Positions 11,801 to 23,129 of a stretch of 64,000 bases of DNA are shown here, piece by piece (positions within the stretch are counted from its first letter, which is position 1; the number at the start of each line of letters is the position of its first letter). Made by a program: the position numbers and the translations under genes. Under the pieces are notes generated by a model that saw only the letters and a program-made list of their open reading frames with translations, was not told where the DNA came from and ran no database searches. Source of the DNA: Lepturacanthus savala (taxonomy: Eukaryota > Chordata > Actinopteri > Scombriformes > Trichiuridae); contig CM060481.1 in assembly GCA_030544235.1 (NCBI GenBank), positions 18,094,392 to 18,158,391 on the forward strand. Direction: 5' to 3'.

Positions 11801-14800
11801 ATCCTCTCCCTGCCTAGTTTCCCACGAGACCTCCCTCCTGGACCAGGTGCTGGAGCTGATTATGAACGAGAAGCCCCCCAACAGCGCGAGTCTTTTCCTG
11901 AACGAGGACGCGGACAAACCTCCACTGCCGGAGCGAGGAGACCTGAGGAGGCGGCTACGCAGGGCCATGGAGAGGAGAGCAAGCAGCATGAAGGAGAGGA
12001 TGAGCTCCATCCACAAGGACAGCGTCAAAGGTTTCCTGAAGAGGAACCTGTTCGTCCTGTTCACTGTCGCTGCCGTGGCTCTGGGTGAGTGGAGCGAGAA
12101 ATCCAGCGAAAGTTTACTACAGTCTTTACTTTGAGGTTGTTTTTTTTCATAATTAATTCATAGCTTCTGCTTAACCTGTTAAAATTAAACACACAACACT
12201 AAATAAAGCATTTTTATCTGTAGTAAAACACAATGTTACTGTTACAGTATCAATATATATCGTCAATATCTACATCATCAACACAATAAGAAAGTTGTTT
12301 AATATAATATCAGTAGTAGGGCTGCAACTGTTGGTGCAATTATTTAATTGGGTCCTTTATGACCCCGTTTTTAAACATATTGCATCATAGTTTCTTCGTG
12401 TTCTGATGAACACTGATCTTCAGTGTGATTTCTGTGATTTTATGGACAAGTAATTGATCTTTGAACTCTTATCTTATTAATCATTGAACTTTGAATTGCA
12501 GATAATTTACCTTATTTTATGTTTTTGTTTATTAAGTTGTGTCAGTTTGGTCTTGTTTTAAGTTTTAAATAAAGTATTTTTATATGTATTAAAACATAAT
12601 ATTAGATTTGTTTTTTTGCAATATTTCAAATACTGTTACTGTGACAATTACTTGTCTACAAGTAATTACTTGTCACAGTAACAGTAATTGATTCTGACAC
12701 TTCTGTAGTCACTTCACATGTAGATTTCGTTTGATACCAAATTTAAATACGTAACTTTTTGTGGTTGTAGAGATATTCCATATTTATTATCATTTATAGC
12801 AGGAAAAATAGCCTGGGCCTGGTAGTTAAAGATCCCATATTGTACACTTTTCCTGGGTTTTATTTAAAGTTGTGGTATCCTTTGCAAGATATTTGCAAGA
12901 AGTACATCTTCTCTAGAAAGAACAGGTTGTTGCATGCCTCACTCATAAATGTTAATGAGGTCTGATTGGCTCATTTGAGCGGATGGTGGGTGGTGACTGT
13001 ATCGTTGTGACATCACAACTTCACAGCGTGCTCACAGCTTGTTTTAAGGCACAGTTTCTGAATATGGGCTGCGTGTATTTTTCTGTAGATTGCTTTGAAA
13101 CACATTGAAATATTCAGAAAGCAATTAAAATCTCACTTAAGATATGAGACCTTTAATGTGTATATTTCTGTTGTTTTTTGTTTTTTTTTGTACATGTGTG
13201 CAAATTTATTCAGGTGTAATCCTGGGCTTCGCTCTACGCCCCCACAAGCTGTCCCTGAGGGAGATCAAGTACTTTGCCTTTCCTGGGGAGCTACTAATGA
13301 GAATGCTGCAGATGCTGGTTCTGCCTCTCATCGTCTCCAGTCTGGTCACAGGTTGGCTTTTAACGAGCACGGGAGAACAAACCAATTAATGCTCCCAGCA
13401 TGTTTCAGTAGATTACAGGTCAGGCCCTAAAATGGGAAACATAAAAGAATATTACTAAAGCTACCAAAGGGCAAGTCACAACAAGGAGGAACTTTTATAT
13501 ATGTGATTGTATATTTTGAGCTTCCATATATCCAGAGATCTTGTGACTGACCCGATGTTTCATTGAAAGAAGGAATGCAAATGAATTTCCCCCTGTCTCA
13601 GGTATTTCCTCCCTGGACAGCAAAGCATCTGGTAAGATGGGCATGCGTGCAGTGGTCTACTACATGGTGACCACCCTGATCGCCGTGTTCATCGGTATTG
13701 TCATTGTGATCATCATCCGGCCGGGGAAAGGCAGCAGGGACAGTCTTGTGGCAAACAACGGAAACATAGAACCGGTTCAGGCTGCTGATGCTTTTCTGGA
13801 TCTCATCAGGTAACCAATTAGAAACAGACTTGGTATCCAGCTGTTTGGAGAGTTTCCTCTTATTATGATTTTTTTTTAAAAAATAAAACTAACTAAATAA
13901 ATCTGTGACCATTCAAATCCCAAATGCACATACAGCCATTCCCCTATTGTTCCTGATAAGATAACGTTCATTCAGTTTAAGATTATCACATGGTTACTCA
14001 TTAACATAATGGAGTATTCCAACTTTTAAAAAATGTGCTGTGAGTCACTTAATTGTGTTTAACACAAACATGAACACACGACAGAATAATGTCTCATTTT
14101 TGTCCCAGGAACATGTTTCCTCCCAATCTGGTAGAGGCTTGTTTTAAACAGGTGAGGTCATCCTTTCCTCCCAGTCATATGTTTTTAATATTCATATCAA
14201 ATGTTTTATAGTGTGAAAACAGACGTTTCGTATCATAAAACCACTCCCATGCTCCATGTCTCTCTCACTAACACAACCGCAGTTGTTGACAGTCCATCAC
14301 CAACAAAAAAAAAAGTTAGCTTGTAAAACAAAGTCAGAGTTAAATCATATTTATTGCTGTCAGAAACCTTTAAGACACACATAGCTTTGCTTTGATTTTC
14401 ATGCTGTTTCTTGCAGTACAAAACCGTGTACAAGAAAACTGTGCACACGAGGAACGTGACATTGACAGTGAACCTCACCGACTCTCTAAACGCCACAGAG
14501 TCCAACCTGAGCGTGAATGTTAGCAGGGTGCTGCACACCATACAAGTGAGTGGGATCTCTGGGGAAAACAATTACATGAATGGATGAATACAGACTCGAT
14601 TCATGTCATTTATACAGATCTTAGGTGGATAAAAAGTAGTTAAGAATCTGCTTTCTACCAAAGGAGACAGTGGTGGAAACCGTCCCTGTGTCTGGCTCCT
14701 CGGCCGGGGTGAACGCCCTGGGACTGGTGGTCTTCTCCATGTGCTTCGGTCTGGTCATTGGTAACATGAAGCAGCAGGGCCAGGCCCTCAGGGACTTCTT

Positions 14801-17800
14801 CGACTGTCTGAATGAGGCGATCATGAGGCTGGTAGCCATCATCATCTGGTCAGTAAAGACTCGTCGCCAACTCAAGAAGCAAAACTCTCCACATTCTTGG
14901 TTTCTATTTTTGGTTTTCTCAGTATAGGTGATGTACAGTTATGTTCAAAATAACAGCAGTGTGAGTAAAGCCCAAATCCTTATATACCCCTATATTCTTA
15001 TATTTATATACTAAATCAAAATGTGAAGAAAAATGTGGCAATTTTCTTAATTACTTTACAGAAAATGAAGAAAAATGAATCAGTTCAAAAAATACCAGTG
15101 TCTGCATTTTTTTTTTTTACAAACTCAAATATATAATGCATAAACTGAAAAATCTTCATGATATAGCATTCCTGTAAACCACTAAAGTAATATTTATTTG
15201 TTATGGCCATGGTTTAATTAAAAAAATGACACATTTTTATTCACATTTTGATTTTGATTTGGTTTAGGAAATAAAATGCAGTGTTCCGAATGCACTGAAA
15301 TAAAAATGATTATAATGATTTTGGCTTTACTCGTGTTTTTAAACACTGAATATGCTGTTTAAATTCCCTGCAGTTTAAAAGAAATTGCACTTCTCATTAT
15401 AAAATGTGTTGACTATGGTGGGTCAGTCAGGAACAACTCCTTCTGTTGCTTTAAAAAAACAGGAGTTGGGGAAATTTTTGTTATTTTATAGAACAATGCA
15501 GGTGTGCAAGAACATAGAGTCAAGAGTTTGACTTTACTCAGTATTTTCACTCGTAAATATTACAGTATATAGCTTCAACAAGTGGGAACAAGCTAATACC
15601 AAACATAGAGGCAAGTTAGACAGAGCCGAATTAAAATAGGTTGTTTTTTCCACCTTAAAGCTGCTCAAGGGGAAACAGAAGAATGAACGTTGTTAGTTAT
15701 GATATGATACAAAAAGACAATAACAACCATGACAGACAAACATTAAAAAACACATTATACACATCTCAATAAGTGCAAAAAGGGAGAGCACAGCACCGTA
15801 TCATCAATAAACCACTTCTCTCATTCGTGAGTGCCTATACTACATCATACTCATCACAATCCTCTTATACAGCAGTGTAAGTCTAAAAATTTATGAATAA
15901 TATATTGTTATTATTGCTAGATGATGTTAAGTACATAAAGGATTTTGATAAACTGTGAATGAATTCATAAAGCAAATTGTATTACTGTTTACCCGAAGGA
16001 CTGAACCGAAGTTCTGAATCTGGTTACCAGGTACGCTCCAGTGGGCATCCTGTTCCTGATTGCAGGGAAGATTGTGGAGATGAAGGATCTGGCCCAGATG
16101 GGCGGCCAGCTGGGGATGTACACCGTGTCGGTCATCGTCGGTCTCCTCATCCACGGCCTCTTTGTCCTGCCGCTGCTCTACTTCCTAGTGACCAGGAAGA
16201 ACCCGTACAGCTTCATCGGCGGTCTGCTGCAGGCGCTGATCACAGCTCTGGGAACCTCCTCCAGGTGAATGACACCCTATGAAATACTGTACAAACACCG
16301 GTGTTTTGGACACTGGGCGTTTAGTTCTTCAAATTGACCATAGGCTTTTTTCACAGTATAAAATGAAATAGCAGATATGTTTAATTAATGAAATTAATTA
16401 TTGCTCTGTTACATTTCGTGTGTGCATGTTGTTTCCAGTGAAACAACATGCACAATAGCAGCACAATTACTCTCTTTCTGGACTTTAAAAAGTCAAAATT
16501 GTCAATATAGCTGCTGTGAAAACTGAAGATTTGACCATATAACAAAGTAAAATTACATGATACATTTATATGAAGAAAGGAATAAATATCAATAAATGAC
16601 AATGACAAGAATTGCTTCTGTTTTTAATCTCACTTCATGCTCTGTCATACTGTGTGCCTGGAAATCAGCTATGGTTTTCCTCCCATTAAAGGGCGGAGAC
16701 CCGTCTGTTATGACGCCAAAGTATTTGTAAATGACCAATTAAAATAGTATTTATCTGATAACAATGTTCTCAGTGAATCTCTGTCAGGTTTTAGATCAGG
16801 CCATAGTACTATAACAGCTGCTATGCTACTCATCAATTCTTTAGAAAAAGCATTGTGCAAGACTGTTTGTCGATTTGGCTTTAAAAATGCTTTCCATTTG
16901 AAGTCAGAAAGAAAGTTGTGTAAAGCTCATTCCTATCTGTATTAGATTATGATGATTTAACTCCATCCATACTTGAAAAACTAGATTCTAAATGATGTTT
17001 TATATCACATGCACGCATACACCATTGCATATCATGTCTATCTATAGGATGGTCCTCTTCATGCCAAGAGGTGAAAGACACACATGTGCTATTTATTGTG
17101 AAGACAGTCTTAGGTTGTTTACCTACTTTTATCTACAGACTTGTCTCCTATCATACCAGCAACTGTAGCTCTAGGTCATAATTTAAATGTTGCACGAATG
17201 AGCTGCAAAATTCCATTATTCCATTCGACTCCCTTCTTTGAATACCTTTAAAGGCCTTTTACAAACTGTCTTGTAGGAAACATGTTGCTGTTTTCTATAG
17301 CCTTAATTTGAGGTGACTGTGTTATGGATATGGATGAATATCTTTCCTCTGTATATCTGTATTGTATGTATTATATCATATGATTATTTATGTTTATATT
17401 GACCAGAGTTCCCAAGAAGAAGATGGGACCTTCATGGCTAAATAAAAGATGAATAAATTATGTTAGATATATAGCGTCTAACTGGTCAGAAGTAATAATA
17501 CTCCACCTCTTTCTCTGCGTGTTACAGCTCTGCTACTCTGCCCATCACCTTCCGCTGTCTGGAGGAGAATAATCGCGTGGATAAACGGGTGACCCGTTTT
17601 GTCCTCCCTGTGGGTGCTACCATTAACATGGACGGCACAGCCCTCTATGAAGCTGTGGCAGCCATCTTCATCGCTCAAGTCAATGACATGGAACTAAACT
17701 TTGGCCAGATTCTGACCATCAGGTAACATTAGTTTCAGCTTTATTAGTAGTACTTGCTAGCGCCAGTGGTGGAGTTTTGACTGATTTTCAGATCACCTGG

Positions 17801-19316
17801 ACTTTCTTATAATCAAAATAGAAATTCAAATCTTACTTTCCACTATATTAGACCTTTAACACAAACTTTTATCCTCAAGGCAGCAAAAGTCAAAAGATTA
17901 TTAAGACAAGATTCTCTGGCAACCTCTGACAAAATTCTATGACAATCTATCTAATAGTAGTTGAGATATTTTGGTCTGGACCAGAGTAATTTAATAACCA
18001 TCAGACAAACCAATGTTGCTGCTGTTTGTATAGTTCTATGAAAAGTTATCTGATAGTATATTTTAGTACAGTTACAGCCTCAAAGTGTCCCTCTGTCAGA
18101 GATAAAACATAAATGTGATGGTATCTTCACTGTCATGGCCATAAACATTTAAAATATCTACCTGTAAAACCTTAATCTCTTGGTGCACTGCACATATACA
18201 GTATGTGTATCACTTTTGTCATTTGTCTTCATTCTTTTATTGATTCAATTACTTAAGAGAATATATGTACATATTATTTAAATGGAACTTACTTCAATGG
18301 AAAGACAAAAAAGTATAAATCATGTCAGGACTCGGTTCATGCATTCCTCGGGTGAATAGCATCTTTATTATCACGGATTTTTGGGAGGAGAGTCAATATA
18401 TTGTCATAGTTTATTAACTCCATGACTCGTCCTGCCAGGGTTTTCATAAAGAGAGCAGGTGTTATGTGTAAATGAGAGGGTCATACAAAATTGATTTCAT
18501 ATTAAAAGTGTGTTTATAACATTAACATTCTGATGATGATATGTGCATCTTATAGAACACATAGCAGTGTGCAAGCTTGATTAGGAGATAACTTTAATAA
18601 TTATTTTCAATTCCTCCTTCCTTTTATCACTCTACTAATCCCACCAGGACTGCACACGTGCTGTTTGTTTGTTTCCCTTTTATTAAATGTCTTCTCTCTC
18701 CTCTACATCCCTCCCACCGCCCACTCAGTATCACGGCAACTGCTGCCAGCATCGGAGCAGCAGGCATCCCTCAGGCTGGCCTCGTTACCATGGTGATCGT
18801 ATTGACATCGGTGGGACTGCCCACGGAGGACATAACACTGATCATCGCTGTGGATTGGTTCTTGTGAGTTCCCTCTAAATGTCAGCTCGAAGGGGATTGG
18901 TCTGTGTACTTTTCTGTGGGCCTGGGAGCCTAAATGTCATTGTAAAGCTTCAGAGAACCCAGAGGTCCCACCACCACAAAAGGTTATTGATGCATAATGC
19001 AGCGTGACAGTAGAAAGTGATTAGAGGCACATTTTTCAGATTTCAAGCATTGCTGGTGTACTACAATACTGTTTTCGCTCCGTATGTCTGTGTGTTTCCT
19101 GTCTCTCGCCACTCCAGGGACCGCTTGCGTACTACCACCAACGTGCTGGGCGACTCGCTCGGCGCTGGCATCGTGGAACACCTTTCCCGCGGAGAGTTGC
19201 AGAGTCAGGACGACGAAGTGCGCAACTCCGTAATCGAAGAGAACGAGAAGCCCTACCAGCTCATCTGCCAGGAAAATGACTCGCACAACCATCGCAACAG
19301 CGAGACCACAATGTGA
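8833..19316 (+). CDS. slc1a3: Excitatory amino acid transporter 1 (glial glutamate transporter, GLAST)
   Basis: Na+/H+/K+-coupled glutamate and aspartate transporter of the plasma membrane, which in vertebrates clears synaptic glutamate into glia. Coding exons: 8833-8839, 11818-12084, 13214-13351, 13602-13809, 14109-14151, 14417-14545, 14664-14848, 16031-16264, 17528-17722, 18729-18863, 19118-19316. All introns are GT-AG, giving 579 residues. TM1 is near residues 80-100. The large loop encoded around 222-264 has five N-glycosylation sequons. Hairpin 1 carries the SSSSATLP signature (402-409) and TM7 the NMDGT motif (437-441). A TAASIGAAGIPQAG hairpin-2 block and DWFLDRLRTTTNVLGDS follow. The tail NSVIEENE-KPYQLI and final ETTM (PDZ-binding type) favour SLC1A3 over SLC1A6. 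The N-terminus is longer than the 542-residue human protein allows for. The paralogue (a or b) is undecided. Confidence 0.95.
10060..10450 (-). repeat. Interspersed repeat fragment (LINE-tail type) in slc1a3 5' intron
   Basis: The text around 10240-10345 (TTTTAAGAAGAGGCTTTG, then CTCCAGAAGGTTGTTCCAC and TTGGTGCCCTGATGGC) matches, from memory, a dispersed motif often seen in teleost introns. There is no intact reading frame. The short antisense frame at 10268-10450 has no family resemblance and is taken as chance. Strand is uncertain. Confidence 0.4.
10860..10965 (+). other. slc1a3: Possible alternative 5' exon of slc1a3
   Basis: A stretch ending in ACACG|GTAAGA at 10965/10966 has a strong donor and no ATG in frame with the transporter. 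If spliced to 11818, translation would start at the internal ATG at 11862 (MNEKPP...), giving a protein shorter by 17 residues. Only the donor supports this. It may be spurious. Confidence 0.25.
12187..12790 (+). repeat. Interspersed repeat, family B copy 1 (slc1a3 intron)
   Basis: Shares many ordered blocks with 43190-43650 in nim1k intron 2, same strand: ATTATTTAATTGGGTCC, GTGTGATTTCT-TGATTTTATGGA, AATTGATCTTTGAACTCTTA, TTGCAGATAATTT, TCGATCTTGTTTTAAG or variant, and ATCATCATTTATAGCAGGAAAA or variant. It includes AGGGCTGCAAC near 12318, an end motif often seen on hAT-type elements, and an imperfect hairpin at 12632-12687. Confidence 0.75.
12900..13115 (+). repeat. Interspersed repeat, family A copy 2 (slc1a3 intron)
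   Basis: Second copy of the repeat at 3.31-3.51 kb, in the same orientation. Shared blocks include AAAGAACAGGT, TCTGATTGGCTCATTTGAG, GGTGGGTGGTGACTGTAT, GTGACATCACAACTTC and GGCACAGTTTCTGAAT. It ends about 100 bp before the exon at 13214. Confidence 0.65.
14936..15360. mobile_element. MITE-like element in slc1a3 intron
   Basis: The left end reads CAGTGTGAGTAAAGCCCAAA. The right end (near 15320-15350) is its approximate reverse complement, containing TTTGGCTTTACTCGTGTT. The interior is AT-rich and non-coding. This fits a short non-autonomous DNA transposon. Exact ends and target-site duplication were not determined. Confidence 0.55.
16421..16454. repeat. Perfect short hairpin in slc1a3 intron
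   Basis: TGTGCATGTTGTTTC, a 4-nt spacer, then its exact reverse complement. Fifteen paired bases, too short and isolated for a confident RNA gene call. It lies 157 bp after the exon ending at 16264. Confidence 0.7.
16770..17450 (+). mobile_element. Degenerate LINE fragment (RT core and 3' end) in slc1a3 intron
   Basis: The plus-strand translation near 16778 contains LSGFRSGHSTITAAMLLINS, which matches the conserved QxGFRxGHSTxTA region of non-LTR reverse transcriptases. It is followed by a decayed FxDLSKAFD-like block. Near 17170-17260 a stretch reads like the far C-terminal end of such polyproteins, and the copy ends near GGGACCTTCATGGCTAAATAAA. Many frameshifts and an internal deletion. 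Inactive. Confidence 0.7.
17900..18015 (+). repeat. Interspersed repeat fragment in slc1a3 intron
   Basis: The block near 17940-18000 (GACAATCTATCTAATAGTAG, GTTGAGATATTTTGGTCTGG, ACCAGAGTA) matches, from memory, the tail of a repeat that is very common in percomorph introns. It is related in style to the fragment at 30.36-30.67 kb. It has no coding potential. Confidence 0.45.
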
Positions 19317-20830
19317 AGGCGAAAGCCGCAACGGAGAGGGTTTAAGAGGTTTAAGGGTTTTAGGTTTAAGATGGTGCAGGCTCGGTTAAAAAAAAAAAAA
19401 AGAAGATTGTTGGTCAACTCAAACTTTGGGTTCTACTTTTTAGAACTACTACTTTTCCTCAAATACAAAACATTCTCTGGAAAAAATACAAAGCCTGGGG
19501 CTGCGTGACGACAGGAAATAAGAACACATGTTGTTTAGGGACCGTTACACGTCCACCGCCTACAATCTGATTCAGTGTTTCTGTCCGGAATGCCAGTTAT
19601 TTGGGGAACATTTTGACTTTTGATGACTGTTTTGTTCACTGTCAGAGAAGCTTAACGTGTCACGAAGTTAAACGTCTTCACATTTTTAAAAGATTCGTGT
19701 AATTTATGATCCACATGAGTCAGAGAACCATAAAACCAGCAGCAGCTTTAGAATAAACAGCATTATCAGAGGGAAAAGTCCATCACTGAAAACATTTTTA
19801 GAAAACGTAAACCAGCTGATTTTCCAACATTGTAAATGTGTAAATCTGAATAATTTGGCTTTTTTTCTGTTGCATGATTATTCATAAATAAATATTTCTT
19901 TTGCAACCACTTATCATTCTCATCATGACTACCTCTAATAGTATTCAGATATGGAGCTTCTACAATGCTACACATAAATACTTCATGGATCATATCGACA
20001 GGATGTAAATACAACAATCTCCTACTTGTTTTGGATCCTGTATTTAAGTTTGAATATTTTGTATGTTAATGTATGTAAATTTGCTTGTGCACTGTAATTG
20101 TACAATGTTGAATAGACATAGTTGAATTGACTGTTAAACACTGGAGTGTGGTGAGAAGGAGAATATTTGGTATTATTTGTTTATATTATTTTGAAGGTTG
20201 ATATATTTCAAGTGACTTGGTAGAATGCTTTTCATTCTTGTGAATATTATAATTGTGTACATTTGTGGTATTTCTTTGGTGCTATTATTATTATGCTTTT
20301 AAACTTTGGGCACAAGACTGTACTGCTACACAGAAATAACTCTTTTTCTTTTTTTTTTTTTTAAACACCAAACAATTATTCAACTATCATATGACATCTT
20401 CATATATTGTTTAGGTTTGTTTTTAAATTAACAAAATTGCTTTAACATCATTATATTACACCTTCCTGTCTGTATTTTCTGCATTATATATCATACTATC
20501 CACTAAATATATTATTTCATGATGTTATCTTTTGAATAATATATTGCAAGTTAATAATTTGTATTGTTCTGTGAAAAGGTGAAGAAAGTCTGTGAATGCC
20601 TTGAGAAACTGAGTGTACAGTTGCTTTTTTGTGTTGACTGTTATAGAAGAAAGTATAGTGCATAATCATGAAAGTGAAAAGTTATATACAGTTTAATTGA
20701 AAGCTCTTTTGACTTTGTTTTCCACTTTTAGCTTTGATGCTTGATGTTCTTTCAGTAAAAAAAAAGAAAGTTATTTTTCCCTGGAAAAGCAACTTAACAT
20801 TTTGATGAACAGCTTATGAAAAATGTGACA

Positions 20831-20836
20831 AATAAA
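20831..20836 (+). terminator. slc1a3: Probable poly(A) signal of slc1a3
   Basis: AATAAA lies about 1.5 kb after the stop codon, and the text after it continues without a gene. An earlier AATAAA in AT-rich text near 19.89 kb could give a shorter 3' UTR. The 3' UTR is AT-rich with several TATTTAT-like elements. Confidence 0.45.
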
Positions 20837-20899
20837 TGGCTCAGGTATTGAAATGTGATGCTCATAATTGTGTTTGTGGCTACCCCTGGTGGAGGATGT

Positions 20900-22140
<1,241 letters not shown>

Positions 22141-22164
22141 TGCAGCTCAAATTATTGTTTCAGA

Positions 22165-22172
22165 TTTATTTA
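22165..22172 (-). terminator. Candidate poly(A) signal of the 23-25 kb chemokine
   Basis: The minus strand reads AATAAA here (TTTATT on plus), about 0.96 kb after the chemokine stop codon. Position is approximate. No transcript evidence. Confidence 0.35.
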
Positions 22173-23129
22173 TAAAATAGTTCACTTGAGATACTGTGTT
22201 TTAACATAGAGTGCATTCATCTACAATACAATACTTGTGTGTTTTACACACAACTGAGCCCTCTAAATTTTAACAGCCTTGCCATGTGGTGAATTGAATC
22301 ATGAGTACTTTGGCATAGATTAGTGATGAACTATAGGTGAAAAAGACAAATGTAAACTGCAAATATATATTTAAATATCTGGTAGATGGCCAAGGGCCTC
22401 GTTTCAAAAGCTCTCGGTTCACGCTGAGTTTACAAACAGGCAATATGAAGAGTGGACAAAATATCAGGAACTTGTTATGTAACGCAGAGAGTTGAATCCA
22501 AGTAAAAATCCTCTCTCTGGTCCCACCTGTCTAACAGTCAAATATATGAGGTCAAAGCCTGAACAAGGATTTTAAAATCTTAACTGAGACCTTGATTGTA
22601 CAAAAACAAGGTGCAAATCAATATCAGAGACATGTTCCCAAATATCTTGCACGAAGTTCACTGTGACAAAACCCAATCTATTTACTGTGTACAGTCTCAT
22701 TACACATTATAATGAAGGTTTACAAGTCACAAATAAGTATAAAGTATCTTGCTGAAACACAATATTAATATTACTGCTCATTTATACTTGTAAAAAAATT
22801 ACAACTTTCCCACTGATCTCACATCAGCCACGAGATTGATGGTCGTAAAGAGAGAGAGACACTTCCAGGCAGACTCTGGCAAATAACAGTACATGAGCCA
22901 TTTAAAATAAATCAGTTCAACTTCTATCTTACAAGTCAATACTCCTCTGTTGAGACTGTTCCAGCCACATGTTGGGAATATTTCAAGCACAGTTCATGTT
23001 TAAATATCTAAAGCCAGTTAAATATGTATTGCTGCCCAGGTCTGGTCCCAGGGAGACAGATAGTGAAGACAGAGAGACATGAGACAACTGGAGAGTCCGT
23101 AAACTCCTTCGTTTGGAGTTGCTGAGTGT

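Noticed and set aside
8833..19316. Identity as SLC1A6 (EAAT4) rather than SLC1A3
   Set aside because: The transmembrane core fits either, but the C-terminal NSVIEENE-KPYQLI and ETTM end match the SLC1A3 pattern, not the SLC1A6 tail.
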